DNA from: Endozoicomonas numazuensis
GTDB lineage: Bacteria; Pseudomonadota; Gammaproteobacteria; Pseudomonadales; Endozoicomonadaceae
DNA length: 64,000 nucleotides
Direction of reading: 5' to 3'
Assembly (NCBI RefSeq): GCF_000722635.1
Contig: NZ_JOKH01000001.1
Location: forward strand, 1,298,573 to 1,362,572
Of the stretch, positions 52,923 to 61,623 are shown in pieces (position 1 is the first letter of the stretch; each line of letters starts with the position of its first letter). The notes under the pieces were generated by a model that saw nothing but the letters and a program-made list of their open reading frames with translations, did no database searches and was not told the origin of the DNA. A program made the translations under genes and the position numbers.

Positions 52923-55900
52923 ACTGGTTTAAGAATAAGCTGTTTCTGGAAACCTTGCTTGGCCGATTATTACTGGGACTGTTTTTGTTGGTCGGGGTGA
53001 TGTCATACAACACCATGGTGAGGGAGAACTATCCAGATCTGGAAATCCCTCAGGCTTTGGTGACCACTTCCTGGCCTGGTGCTTCACCCGAGCAGGTGGA
53101 GAAAGAAGTGACCAAGCCACTTGAGGATGAGATTCGTAACCTCAAAGGGCTGAAAGCCTATAGCAGTGGGTCCTATAACTCTTACTCAGTCATTGCCGTA
53201 GAGTTTGATGCGGATATGCCCATGTCAGATGCTATGCAGAGACTGAGGGCCAAAATTGATACCGCAGAAAGCCAGTTTCCCAGTACCGATATAGAAAAAC
53301 CGGAAATTGAGGAAATGAGTGTTTCCGAATCTCCGGTCATTAGTTGGGTGCTGCACGGAGATGTGGATGACCTGATCCTGACCGATATGGCCAAGCAGGT
53401 CGAGGCCAAACTTGAGTCTATCCCTTCCGTTAAAAAGGTTAATCTGGGGGGACTGAGGGAAAAAAGTCTTCATATTCGACTGAAACCCAATAAGCTCAGA
53501 GCGTTGGGGATTTCACCTTTAACGGTCAGAGACCGTTTACAGGCAGCCAACCAGGATATGGCCTGGGGGCAGTTTGAAGGGGAAGAGAGTACTTTTAACC
53601 TTTACCTGGAAGGTCGCTTTGACAGTCCGGATAAAATACGACAGCTACCCATTGTTCGGCTGGATGATAACCGCCCGGTAAGACTGGGCGAAATTGCTGA
53701 AGTCAGTCTGCGACTGGATAAAGAGAAAAGTCGAACATTCTTCAGTCTTAAAGGCAGTGAATATACCCGGGGTGTGACTCTGGATGTGGTCAAGCGTCCG
53801 GGTGCAGATACCATTGCCGTTATTGCTGAAACCGAAAGGCTGGTCGCTGAACTGGTAGGCTCCAAAACCTGGCCTCGTGCACTGGAATTGATCAGTGTGA
53901 CAGATGATCGTGAGTTGATAGAACAGTCGTTTGACGATATCTACAGCTCTATGCTTCAAGCTACGTTGCTGGTATTCATTATTCTGATGATACTGCTGTC
54001 CTGGCGAGAAGCGCTGATTGCCGGTCTGGCTTTACCTGTGACTATGCTGGCGACTCTGGCCATCATGGCAGGCATGGGTTACAGCTTTAACTCCATGATC
54101 ATGATTGGCATGGTACTGGCTCTAGGTATGCTGGTGGATGTTTTCATCCTGGTAATGGAAGGCATGCATGAGGGGCTTTTTGTCAGAAAAGAGTCGTTTA
54201 ACAAAGCAGCTATCAACACGGTTAAAACATTTGCTCTGCCCGCTTTTGCCGGACAGCTGACCACGATTCTGGCCATGGTGCCCATGATGATGGTGGGCGG
54301 TATCGATGGTAAATTTATTCGTATCCTGCCTATTACCATTACCGTTGCTCTGCTGGTCAGTCTGCTGATTGCTTTTGTGATCTGTATTCCTCTGTCTCGT
54401 TACATGCTGGAAAAAGCAGCAGATGGTGGCAAGGAACTGATGATGGACAAGATCAGTCAGCGCTATCGAGGACAGCTCACTGACTGGTTGCTGAATTCAC
54501 CCCTGAAAAGCAAGAAACATGCGACAGCTTATATTGTGGGTGCTTTTGGTATGTTCATGTTGAGTATGGTCATTGCGGGTAAACTTCCGGTGATGATGTA
54601 TCAGGAAACCGATGATAGAAAGATTGGTGTTTCCATTGAACTGCCACCTCAGGCGACATTGGATCAGGCTCATGCAGTGGCGAAGAAAGTCGGTACTTAC
54701 CTGCGTGAGCAGGATTGGGTTGAGAAAAACATCGCTTACATTGGGGCAAAAACACCTGTTGCAACAGGCACCTTGAAGGAAGCCCTGTTGCCTAATGAGG
54801 CCTGGAATCAGGTAGGCTTTACCGTCATTCTGGTGCCAAAGAGTGAGCGGGATCAGCTTTCTTTTGAATACCTGGATGAGATGCGTGCCGGTATTGATAA
54901 AGTCATTGCTGATGAAGCTGGCTTGCAGGTTCACCTGACTCACGTTGGCGGAAAGCCGAGTGGTGAAGATCCTATACAGATCGAACTGACAGGCTCTGAC
55001 TACGATGAGCTGATGGCTATTTCTGCCGAAGTCCGTCAGGCGTTGAGTGAACAGGCAGGTGCAGTTGGTGTGAGGGATAATCTTGGCGCATCTCTCAGGG
55101 AGATTCGTTTCCATTTGAAAACAGAAAAGCTCAACTTTTATGGTATCAGTGAGTCAACGGTTGCTCAGCAGATTCGCATAGCCATGGAAGAAGATGAGTT
55201 CGGTAGTTTCAAGATGGAAGGTATTCAGGACGATCCGGATATTCGTATCAGTATGCAGTGGCCAAGCCGTGGTAATGAAATGGGTGGGCCTCAGCATATC
55301 TCGGAAATTCGTTTGCTGAGGGTTATAGCAGACGATGGGCGTTCAATAGCGCTGTCTGATATTGCGGACTTTGAGATTATCGAAACCCCCAGAGTATTTG
55401 TTCACAGTGCCAGTTTGAGGGCTGTGACGGTTCAATCCAGAGCTGAGGGGCGAACCGCTGCTGATATCGTAGCCGGCATTATGCCAGAACTGGAGAAAAT
55501 GCAGACAGGTTGGCCAGAAGGCTACAGCTATACCATTGGAGGAGAAAACGCTCAGTCAGCAGAAAGCTTTGGCAGTATGGGCGCCGCCTTTATCATCGCC
55601 GTCGTAATGATTTTTATCTTGCTGACTCTGATGTTTAACTCCATGTTGCAGCCTGTGATCATACTTTTCATCGTGCCTCTGGCGATTATGGGAACCTTTA
55701 TTGGTTACTTGTACTTTAATGTACCCATTACGTTCTCTGCTTTGGTGGGTTGTATCTCGCTGGCAGGTATTGCTGTCAACAACGGGATTGTTTTGGTGGA
55801 AACCATGAATAACCATCTGGCCAGTGGTATGAGTGTTCGGGAATCTGCAGCAAGAGGTGCAGCTGATCGACTGCGGCCGGTTATCAGTACCAGTCTGACA

Positions 55901-56089
55901 ACTATTCTGGGTCTGATTCCTTTGGCATTAAGCGATCCTCAGTGGTACTCACTCTGTCTGGCGATCATCTTTGGTCTGATGGCATCTACAGTGGTAGCAA
56001 TGTTTATCGTGCCAGCACTGTATCTGTTGTTGACCAAGCCAGTGAACGCCGCAGTGAATCAAAATCATGCTCTGTCAGCTCAGGCATGA
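52919..56089 (+). CDS. RND efflux permease, HAE1-like with unusual proton-relay residues
   Basis: A 1056-residue trimeric inner-membrane pump of the AcrB superfamily with twelve membrane helices and two large periplasmic loops. PGASPEQVEKEVTKPLEDEI at about 59-78 is typical of the porter domain. In TM4 the usual Asp-Asp pair is replaced by VDV (ALGMLVDVFILVMEGMHE at about 400-417). In TM10 the usual Lys is replaced in GIAVNNGIVLVETMNNH. So the classical proton-relay triad is incomplete, as in some divergent RND subfamilies. It overlaps the adaptor gene by 4 bases. Substrate is unknown. Confidence 0.93.
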   Translation: MNWFKNKLFLETLLGRLLLGLFLLVGVMSYNTMVRENYPDLEIPQALVTTSWPGASPEQVEKEVTKPLEDEIRNLKGLKAYSSGSYNSYSVIAVEFDADMPMSDAMQRLRAKIDTAESQFPSTDIEKPEIEEMSVSESPVISWVLHGDVDDLILTDMAKQVEAKLESIPSVKKVNLGGLREKSLHIRLKPNKLRALGISPLTVRDRLQAANQDMAWGQFEGEESTFNLYLEGRFDSPDKIRQLPIVRLDDNRPVRLGEIAEVSLRLDKEKSRTFFSLKGSEYTRGVTLDVVKRPGADTIAVIAETERLVAELVGSKTWPRALELISVTDDRELIEQSFDDIYSSMLQATLLVFIILMILLSWREALIAGLALPVTMLATLAIMAGMGYSFNSMIMIGMVLALGMLVDVFILVMEGMHEGLFVRKESFNKAAINTVKTFALPAFAGQLTTILAMVPMMMVGGIDGKFIRILPITITVALLVSLLIAFVICIPLSRYMLEKAADGGKELMMDKISQRYRGQLTDWLLNSPLKSKKHATAYIVGAFGMFMLSMVIAGKLPVMMYQETDDRKIGVSIELPPQATLDQAHAVAKKVGTYLREQDWVEKNIAYIGAKTPVATGTLKEALLPNEAWNQVGFTVILVPKSERDQLSFEYLDEMRAGIDKVIADEAGLQVHLTHVGGKPSGEDPIQIELTGSDYDELMAISAEVRQALSEQAGAVGVRDNLGASLREIRFHLKTEKLNFYGISESTVAQQIRIAMEEDEFGSFKMEGIQDDPDIRISMQWPSRGNEMGGPQHISEIRLLRVIADDGRSIALSDIADFEIIETPRVFVHSASLRAVTVQSRAEGRTAADIVAGIMPELEKMQTGWPEGYSYTIGGENAQSAESFGSMGAAFIIAVVMIFILLTLMFNSMLQPVIILFIVPLAIMGTFIGYLYFNVPITFSALVGCISLAGIAVNNGIVLVETMNNHLASGMSVRESAARGAADRLRPVISTSLTTILGLIPLALSDPQWYSLCLAIIFGLMASTVVAMFIVPALYLLLTKPVNAAVNQNHALSAQA

Positions 56090-56107
56090 ATGGCTATCAG
56101 TGAATGA

Positions 56108-56148
56108 AATATTTTTCCGTTCCCTTCAAGGGGGGGCGGAAAAATATT
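56108..56148 (+). terminator. Hairpin between RND permease and TetR genes
   Basis: AATATTTTTCCG (56108-56119) pairs perfectly over 12 bp with CGGAAAAATATT (56137-56148), with an inner CCCTT/AAGGG pairing possible. It probably attenuates transcription from the pump genes into the regulator gene. Confidence 0.7.
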
Positions 56149-56207
56149 AGTAGCAATGAGTGACTCAGAAATTGTGTTTAATGGTAAATGAAGGTGTGAG
56201 CTGAGTT

Positions 56208-56819
56208 ATGGCTCGAAGAACCAAAGAAGAGGCTGAAGAGACTCGTCAGCTTCTTATGAAAACAGCGTTAAGACTGTTCAGCGATCAGGGTATTCAGACT
56301 ACGACACTGGCCGCTGTAGCCAGAGAGGCGGGTGTTACCCGGGGAGCTATCTACTGGCATTTCAAAGATAAGGCCGACATGTTGGAGGCGCTCTGGGATA
56401 AAATCATGCAGCCGATGGAACTGGTGTATGAAAAGCTGCGTGGAGATGTCAGTGGTGATCCACTTCTGGTGTTGGAGCAGATAGCCGAGAGCTTTTTTCT
56501 GCTGGCAGCATCTAATGAAGACTTTCAGCAAGTGCTCAAAATCACCATGCAATCTCAGAGCGACCCCTTGTTGGCAGAACGGTGTCAGCAACTCTGCAGA
56601 GAAGAGATGGAGTCGCTCAGTAGTCTGATGACCCAAGCTCGAGATAAAGGTATTTTGAGAACCGATCTTTCGGTAAAGGGTGCTTCTCTGACGTACTATG
56701 GTTTTATTGAGGGAGTAGCCGGTAACTGGTTAAACAGTGGCTGTGATCCATTGCTGGTGGAGGAAGCCAGGCCTATTGCCAGAGTTCTGATCCAAGGATT
56801 GCGCAAGACCCCAAATTAA
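56208..56819 (+). CDS. TetR/AcrR-family repressor of the RND pump
   Basis: A 203-residue regulator. The N-terminal helix-turn-helix is TTLAAVAREAGVTRGAIYWH at about 33-52, very close to AcrR, and the start MARRTKEEAEETRQLLMKTA matches AcrR/TtgR-type proteins. The C-terminal ligand domain is all-helical. It lies 118 bases after the permease gene on the same strand, behind a hairpin. Together with the acrR-like operator in the pump promoter this makes it the probable local repressor, released by pump substrates. Confidence 0.9.
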   Translation: MARRTKEEAEETRQLLMKTALRLFSDQGIQTTTLAAVAREAGVTRGAIYWHFKDKADMLEALWDKIMQPMELVYEKLRGDVSGDPLLVLEQIAESFFLLAASNEDFQQVLKITMQSQSDPLLAERCQQLCREEMESLSSLMTQARDKGILRTDLSVKGASLTYYGFIEGVAGNWLNSGCDPLLVEEARPIARVLIQGLRKTPN

Positions 56820-56830
56820 TCGTAGCCCTT

Positions 56831-56860
56831 ACACAGGTTGGTCGTATGCCAACCTTGTGT
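56831..56860 (+). terminator. Hairpin after TetR gene
   Basis: ACACAGGTTGG (56831-56841) pairs with CCAACCTTGTGT (56849-56860) with one bulge and a 7-base loop, 11 bases after the TetR stop. The T tract is poor. Confidence 0.5.
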
Positions 56861-56867
56861 CTTGCCA

Positions 56868-57209
56868 GATGTTTATTTCCGATTAGCTTACCAAGCTGGA
56901 TTAACAAGAAACCTCTATCAGGTCACTCTAAGACCTTTAACGTACTTACAGTTAAGGCAGAAGATTCGACCAAGAGTGGCTCAGATTAATCTCAAGGAAG
57001 AAACTGATGAAGAGAGCAATCCACAGCAGGATACTCCGAATGGAGGGCTATTCAGTATCTGGCCCAGAGATATCAGTGGACTGTTCAAAGGAGGAGGTAA
57101 ATGGTTTGGTTCAGAAAAACTGAAAAAGGAGTCCGGGTTTGATGAGTCCTGGTTTGTTCTATTGATGATTTCATGGCTTTCATCAAATTCAATATCAAGA
57201 ATCAACTGA
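56868..57209 (+). CDS. Doubtful hypothetical protein
   Basis: An open frame of about 113 codons if translated from a TTG at 56868 (then PDVYFRLAYQAG). The longer version from TTG 56838 begins inside a hairpin and is less credible. The product has an acidic, Asn/Gln-rich middle (NLKEETDEESNPQQDTPNGG) and FSIWPRDISGLFKGGGKWFG after it. No family, signal peptide or good ribosome site is visible. It may be a real lineage-specific gene or a remnant. It fills most of the 495-bp gap before the YdjM-like gene, in which I see nothing else. Confidence 0.3.
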   Translation, partial: DVYFRLAYQAGLTRNLYQVTLRPLTYLQLRQKIRPRVAQINLKEETDEESNPQQDTPNGGLFSIWPRDISGLFKGGGKWFGSEKLKKESGFDESWFVLLMISWLSSNSISRIN

Positions 57210-57314
57210 TCGTTTAGTGTAGAGGTTTTTCCTTCCCGCCTATCAAGTGAGAGAGTATAGTGACGCTCTTTTTGTGAAACCTTTCAGCTTTCAGGAGCTA
57301 GAATAGTTTCATCC

Positions 57315-57953
57315 TTGATGTCTTTTGATTCCGGTTGTATGCGACATATCACTTCTCCGTTAGCTGGTTGTTTGCTGGCGGCTTCTGTTCTGGCAGGGCG
57401 TCATTATTTTCCAGAGTACTTTCAAGTTATCGCCCGGTTTGAATCAGCGCTGCTTTTTCTGGCCGGGCTGATTGCAGGCATTCGGCTACCTGATATTGAC
57501 CTGGCTCTTCCAGGCTTTAGTCACCGCTCAGGGATTACCCATTCGTGTCTTCTGGCCGTATTGCCATTGATGTTTAATTTACCTTTTATTGCGGGAGGTT
57601 TAGCTCTGGGCATTGCTCTGCACTTGTCATCGGATATTCAGCCCAAGTCATGGTCAGGAGGGGCATTGATCAAATTCCCTATTCTGGGCAGTATCGGAAT
57701 GTTTTCACCACTCTGGATTTTATTGAATATTGTGGGCTGCTTTGTAGTGCTGTTTCATACCTTGCCACAGGAACATGAGACGGGGCGGTGGGCTATTTTG
57801 GCAGTGATGCTGACAGGGGGGGGCTGGTATTTTCTGAATGAGGAAAAAAAACGGCTTTTCCCATTGATGACTCTGGCATTCAGCCTGTTACTGGTGCACC
57901 AATACCGAAGTGGCCAGTTGAGTGTTGAGATTGTTATTCAATACTTTGCTTGA
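57315..57953 (+). CDS. YdjM-like/DUF457 membrane metal-dependent hydrolase
   Basis: A 212-residue polytopic membrane protein. The family signature of buried acidic and His residues is present: RLPDIDLALPGFSHRSGITH at about residues 57-76, and HLSSDIQPKSW at about 97-107. These are the putative metal ligands in the LexA-regulated YdjM group, whose substrate is unknown. About six membrane helices can be followed. The start may be the ATG at 57315 or the Met at residue 9. It converges on trhO across a shared hairpin. Confidence 0.8.
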   Translation: MMSFDSGCMRHITSPLAGCLLAASVLAGRHYFPEYFQVIARFESALLFLAGLIAGIRLPDIDLALPGFSHRSGITHSCLLAVLPLMFNLPFIAGGLALGIALHLSSDIQPKSWSGGALIKFPILGSIGMFSPLWILLNIVGCFVVLFHTLPQEHETGRWAILAVMLTGGGWYFLNEEKKRLFPLMTLAFSLLLVHQYRSGQLSVEIVIQYFA

Positions 57954-57960
57954 GGAATAG

Positions 57961-57992
57961 TGGCGCACTCGCTTTCTTGAAAGAGTGCGCCA
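57961..57992. terminator. Shared hairpin between YdjM-like gene and trhO
   Basis: TGGCGCACTC (57961-57970) pairs perfectly with GAGTGCGCCA (57983-57992) around a 12-base loop, between convergent genes ending at 57953 and 57998. Confidence 0.65.
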
Positions 57993-57997
57993 AGAGC

Positions 57998-58987
57998 TTA
58001 TTGCTTTCCTGCTGCCAGTGCTCGCTGTTGTTCACGCATTGCCTGCTTGGCTTCTCTACGATTTTGCACTGTATTGCCTACGCCTCCCCCCAGGTGTACT
58101 TCACCCCGTTTTCTGGCGAGCTGAATCTGGTGTTCGCGCTCACGGAATCGCTGCTTCTGGTCTGGAGTATGTTTATCAAAACAATGAGGGCAGCTGACGC
58201 CTTGCTCAAAATGTTCACTGAGCTGCTCCTGCTCAGTGATGGGCAGGCGACAAGCATTACACTGATCGTATTGCCCCTTCTCCAGCTGATGGTTGACAGT
58301 TACCCGATCATCGAAGACAAAGCATTCACCTTCCCAGGTGGATTCTTCCTGAGGGACCTCTTCAAGGTATTTCAGAATTCCACCTTTCAGGTGAAAGACC
58401 TCTTCAAAGCCTTGTTCTTTCAGGTAGGCCGTTGACTTCTCGCAGCGAATGCCTCCGGTACAGAACATGGCCACTTTTTTGTGTTGCTCTGGATTCAGAT
58501 GATCCTTGACGTATTGAGGGAACTCTCTGAACGTTTCAGTGCTGGGGTTAATGGCATTCTTGAACGTGCCAACCTGAACTTCATAATCATTCCGGGTATC
58601 GACAACCAGAACTTCAGGGTCATTAACAAGCTCATTCCATGATTGGGCGTCAACATAGGTGCCGACCAGGTGATTGGGGTCAATACCCTCTACCCCCATG
58701 GTGACAATTTCTTTCTTTAATTTGACTTTAGTGCGCTTGAACGGCATCGCCTCTGTATAGGATTCTTTGTATCCAAGGTCGGTGAGGCGGGGGTCGCTTT
58801 TTAGCCAGTCTAACAGTTTGTCTATAGCTTCCCGGGTGCCGGCAACGGTGCCATTAATACCTTCCTGAGCTAACAGCAGGGTTCCATGAACTCCGTTATC
58901 TTCCATCACTTTTAGAAGATTGGGTTTAATGGATTCAAAGTTATCCAGGGAAACAAACTTATAGAGCGCACAAACGACGATTGACAT
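57998..58987 (-). CDS. trhO: tRNA uridine(34) hydroxylase TrhO (rhodanese family)
   Basis: A 329-residue enzyme (formerly YceA) that uses oxygen to form 5-hydroxyuridine at tRNA position 34. An N-terminal acylphosphatase-like domain ([20 protein letters not shown] and on) precedes the rhodanese domain with the active-site Cys in [13 protein letters not shown] at about 173-185. A Cys-rich tail (CNACRLPI and CPHCFDKH) and a basic C terminus follow, as in full-length TrhO. I start at the ATG at 58987 ([11 protein letters not shown]), the family start; the frame is open 16 codons further upstream. Confidence 0.95.
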   Translation of the reverse strand: MSIVVCALYKFVSLDNFESIKPNLLKVMEDNGVHGTLLLAQEGINGTVAGTREAIDKLLDWLKSDPRLTDLGYKESYTEAMPFKRTKVKLKKEIVTMGVEGIDPNHLVGTYVDAQSWNELVNDPEVLVVDTRNDYEVQVGTFKNAINPSTETFREFPQYVKDHLNPEQHKKVAMFCTGGIRCEKSTAYLKEQGFEEVFHLKGGILKYLEEVPQEESTWEGECFVFDDRVTVNHQLEKGQYDQCNACRLPITEQEQLSEHFEQGVSCPHCFDKHTPDQKQRFREREHQIQLARKRGEVHLGGGVGNTVQNRREAKQAMREQQRALAAGKQ

Positions 58988-59152
58988 AAAGGGTCCTGTT
59001 GCTGGCCGGAGCGTAAATCCGGTGCAGTGTTTCAAAAGCCTTCTCTATTGGGAAGCGAGAAAACCAGTATGCTGGCCTGGAGGAAGACCAGCAGGAAAGG
59101 ATAGCAAAGAGGCGCTACACAAGGCTATAGGGGTAAACTGAGGATGGCTGAT

Positions 59153-59554
59153 TCAGCTTTGAAGCCAGATATCCTTGGCCCAATGCCAGACTGAGGGCCA
59201 GGTGACTTCGGAGATGTTTCCTTGAGTCCAAAGACCTACTTCGCCTTCGGCGGAGACGCAGTAGAAGTCCCCGTTGTGTTCACAAAGAGGCAGTAAGTCT
59301 CGTGGCACACCCTGATCCCAGGCTATAGCAGCAACTTCGGGTAGATAAGTATGAGACAGGGAGTCTTTTATGGTGACAGGTTCCATAGAGCCATAAACTA
59401 CATCACTGACCTGTAGCAGAAACTCCCTGAAGTCAGAAGGGATGGGGATCAATAATTGCTCTTCGGCTTCGATAATCTCATCTTCATCAGGAAGCTCTAG
59501 CGGCGTGGGCACCTCGACGGCACTTTCCCTGAGTTCATCAATGACATCTTCCAT
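59153..59554 (-). CDS. SMI1/KNR4 family protein
   Basis: A 133-residue acidic protein with the SMI1/KNR4 (SUKH) fold: EIIEAEEQLLIPIPSDFREF at about 26-45 followed by LLQVSDVVYGSM, and a C-terminal VTWPSVWHWAKDIW. In bacteria such proteins are often immunity proteins of polymorphic toxins, but free-standing housekeeping-like copies also occur, and no toxin gene is adjacent. I start at the ATG at 59554 (MEDVIDEL) with CAGG upstream; the longer frame from 59626 adds a non-conserved stretch. It lies 90 bases downstream of the rhlE stop on the same strand. Confidence 0.82.
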   Translation of the reverse strand: MEDVIDELRESAVEVPTPLELPDEDEIIEAEEQLLIPIPSDFREFLLQVSDVVYGSMEPVTIKDSLSHTYLPEVAAIAWDQGVPRDLLPLCEHNGDFYCVSAEGEVGLWTQGNISEVTWPSVWHWAKDIWLQS

Positions 59555-59644
59555 AGCAATAACCTGTAATGACGCAGTAATTGGAGAAAAGCCTCTGAAG
59601 AACACAGAGGCTATCAAGTGGCTCATTGGAGCCAGATATTCTGA

Positions 59645-60958
59645 TTATCTGCGACCTTTGCCTGATCTGCCAGCCTGGGAAGGCTTTTTATGGGTACTGC
59701 TTGAACGAGGTTTAAAAGCAGGCTTTTTTTTGTCCCCGGCAGGTTTTTTACCGGGTTGGCCTGCGGATGAGCGGGTTTTGCGGGTTTTTTTTGCGGGAGC
59801 CTGGTCGGTAAGGATGACATTAACACCTTCTTCGAAGTAAGGGACTGGCTCAACCTCCAAAGGCTTTTTAATCAGTTTGCGAATGGCTTCCAGCAGTTTT
59901 TTCTCTTCCGGATTCATCAGGGAAATAGCTCGCCCCGGGCTGCCGGCACGACCTGTTCGACCGATACGGTGGACGTAGTCTTGTGGGACTTTTGGCAGGT
60001 CATAGTTGATCACTAAAGGCAGCTGATCCATGTCCAAACCACGGGATGCTACATCGGTTGCTACCAGAACCCGGTATGCACCAGCCTGAAATTCAATCAG
60101 AGTTCTGCTGCGAAGATACTGGCTTTTATCACTGTGCAGAGCCGTTGCGCTGATGCCTTCATCGTCCAGCAGGTCGGCTATTTTGTCAGCTGCTTTTTTG
60201 GTTCGAACAAAAACCAGTACTTGCTCCCATTTGCCACCTTCAATGATGTAGCTGAGAATTTCTGGCTTGTCCTGCTGGTCGACGGGGTAGATTGACTGTT
60301 TGACCGTGTTGGCCGCTGAGTTGGGGTTCTCAATTTCGATTTTTACCGGGTGGCGCTGGAACTCATGGGCCAGTGCCTTGATCTCTTTGGAGAACGTAGC
60401 TGAGAAAAGCAGGTTCTGGCGTTTTGCGGGCAGAGCCTCAAGAATTTGATCCAGTTCGGTTTTAAAACCAAGGTCCAGCATTCTGTCGGCTTCATCCAGA
60501 ACCAGAATCTTCAGGTGATCGAGTGTCAGGTGTTTTTTTCGAATCAGGTCCAGCAGTCGACCTGGTGTCGCAGTTAAAACATCCGCTCCAGCCTTCAGTG
60601 CAGTAATCTGGGGCTCAATGTCTACACCTCCGTAGGCGACTGTTGAACGGAGGGAAAGGTTTTGGCCATAGCGCACTACGCTTTCACCCACCTGGACAGC
60701 CAGCTCTCGGGTAGGTACCAGAATCAAAGCCCTGACAGGGTGATTTTTCAGAGACCTCATTTCAGAGAGACGGTGCAGAAGCGGCAGGGTAAAGCCTGCT
60801 GTTTTACCGGTACCGGTCTGAGCTGAAGCCATGACATCACGGCCTGTCAAAACCATAGGAATGGCTTTGGCCTGAATCGGTGAGGCTTTTTTATAACCTT
60901 GTTCAGTGACTGCCTGGAGTAGAGGTTCACACAAACCAAGGGATGAGAAATCAGTCAT
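59645..60958 (-). CDS. rhlE: ATP-dependent RNA helicase RhlE
   Basis: A 437-residue DEAD-box helicase involved in ribosome assembly and RNA turnover. Motifs run in order: Q motif ASPIQAKAIP at about 26-35, Walker A AQTGTGKT at about 47-54, PTREL, DEAD in VLDEADRMLDLGF at about 152-164, SAT, and HRIGRTGRAG at about 331-340. The core is RhlE-like (FSSLGLCEPLLQAVTEQGYK at the start). A basic, Lys/Arg/Ser-rich tail of about 60 residues ends GRSGKGRR and probably binds RNA. A paralogue of another subfamily lies upstream at 61624. Confidence 0.93.
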   Translation of the reverse strand: MTDFSSLGLCEPLLQAVTEQGYKKASPIQAKAIPMVLTGRDVMASAQTGTGKTAGFTLPLLHRLSEMRSLKNHPVRALILVPTRELAVQVGESVVRYGQNLSLRSTVAYGGVDIEPQITALKAGADVLTATPGRLLDLIRKKHLTLDHLKILVLDEADRMLDLGFKTELDQILEALPAKRQNLLFSATFSKEIKALAHEFQRHPVKIEIENPNSAANTVKQSIYPVDQQDKPEILSYIIEGGKWEQVLVFVRTKKAADKIADLLDDEGISATALHSDKSQYLRSRTLIEFQAGAYRVLVATDVASRGLDMDQLPLVINYDLPKVPQDYVHRIGRTGRAGSPGRAISLMNPEEKKLLEAIRKLIKKPLEVEPVPYFEEGVNVILTDQAPAKKTRKTRSSAGQPGKKPAGDKKKPAFKPRSSSTHKKPSQAGRSGKGRR

Positions 60959-61065
60959 TTTGATCTGTAGACCTCTAAGACATGAAATGGGCTGGGGATT
61001 GTACAGCAGTCTGTAAAGTTCTGCATTGGGGTTTACCCAGCCCCCGGGGTAGTCTGATGGGTGGA

Positions 61066-61245
61066 TTAGAACTGCTTGCGCAGTCGAATGGGCAGTTTCC
61101 GGAATTCCATCTCATAATACCCCTCTGATCCCACCATCCACCAGGCAGTGTCATAAAGCCATTGAGCCATGCCATAAAGACCTTCTTCATAGGTATTGAT
61201 GACGCCCGTCAGGGTGATCTCTCCAAGGCTCTGATTGACATTCAT
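61066..61245 (-). CDS. 59-residue hypothetical protein
   Basis: A small frame from ATG 61245 to TAA 61066, just under the common 60-residue cut-off. The product begins MNVNQSLGEITLTGVINTYE, continues with an aromatic helix (GMAQWLYDTAWWMV) and ends KLPIRLRKQF. The strongly amphipathic and patterned sequence looks like a true protein. No family is recognised and no clear Shine-Dalgarno is present. The 194-bp foldback element ends 16 bases upstream of the ATG, so its promoter may have been displaced or replaced by that element. Confidence 0.5.
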   Translation of the reverse strand: MNVNQSLGEITLTGVINTYEEGLYGMAQWLYDTAWWMVGSEGYYEMEFRKLPIRLRKQF

Positions 61246-61261
61246 GACTCTACAACACCGT

Positions 61262-61455
61262 CTATGAGCCTGACCGAGAATAGTGGTCGAGAATAGTGGT
61301 CGAGAATAGTGGTCGAGAATAAAATTCAGTAGAACGAGGCCATTTTTTCGATAAATTTGTGCGAATAGTGGGCCTATTCAATCAAATTTATCGGAAAAAT
61401 GGGCCGTTCTTTCTGGATTTTAGGCCGACCTGCCTATTCTCGGTCAGGCTCCTAG
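61262..61455. mobile_element. Foldback MITE-like element, copy 2 (194 bp)
   Basis: Bounded by 21-bp inverted repeats at 61262-61282 and 61435-61455 that differ at one position (CTAT versus CTAG at the outer end). The interior is palindromic and matches copy 1 at 12026-12193 in inverted orientation. Next to the left end, a 13-bp unit GTGGTCGAGAATA is repeated three times (61283-61321) and accounts for most of the length difference. No protein is encoded. It sits between the 59-residue gene and srmB. Confidence 0.85.
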
Positions 61456-61565
61456 CTCAGGGCCTTTCAGTTTGAACGTGGAATCAGAGCTGCAACCATT
61501 CAATGTGAAGTACTCATTCTTGATGATGAGGTGAGTTTCGAGCGGGGAGTGTCTAGTTCAGGCTG

Positions 61566-61603
61566 GGCTGGTTTTCTTACAGCAAAGTCTAAGAAAGCCA
61601 GCC
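61566..61603 (-). terminator. srmB terminator-like hairpin
   Basis: GGCTGGTTTTCTTA (61566-61579) pairs with TAAGAAAGCCAGCC (61590-61603) with one G-T pair and a 10-base loop, about 20 bases after the srmB stop on its strand. Confidence 0.65.
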
Positions 61604-61623
61604 TCATGCAGGCTCAGCTCTAT

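Larger units (their letters stand above)
60959..61623. other. Gap between rhlE and srmB: small gene, foldback element and hairpin
   Basis: This 665-bp stretch holds a 59-residue minus-strand gene (61066-61245), a 194-bp foldback element (61262-61455) and the srmB hairpin (61566-61603). Each is listed separately. The remaining bases show nothing I can support. Confidence 0.6.

Noticed and set aside
56838-56868. TTG at 56838 as start of the 123-codon frame after the TetR gene
   Set aside because: It lies inside a hairpin, has no ribosome site, and the upstream residues are not protein-like. The shorter version is kept only as a doubtful gene.
59153-59554. The SMI1/KNR4 protein as part of a toxin-immunity pair
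   Set aside because: No toxin gene or polymorphic-toxin module is adjacent; neighbours are rhlE and trhO.
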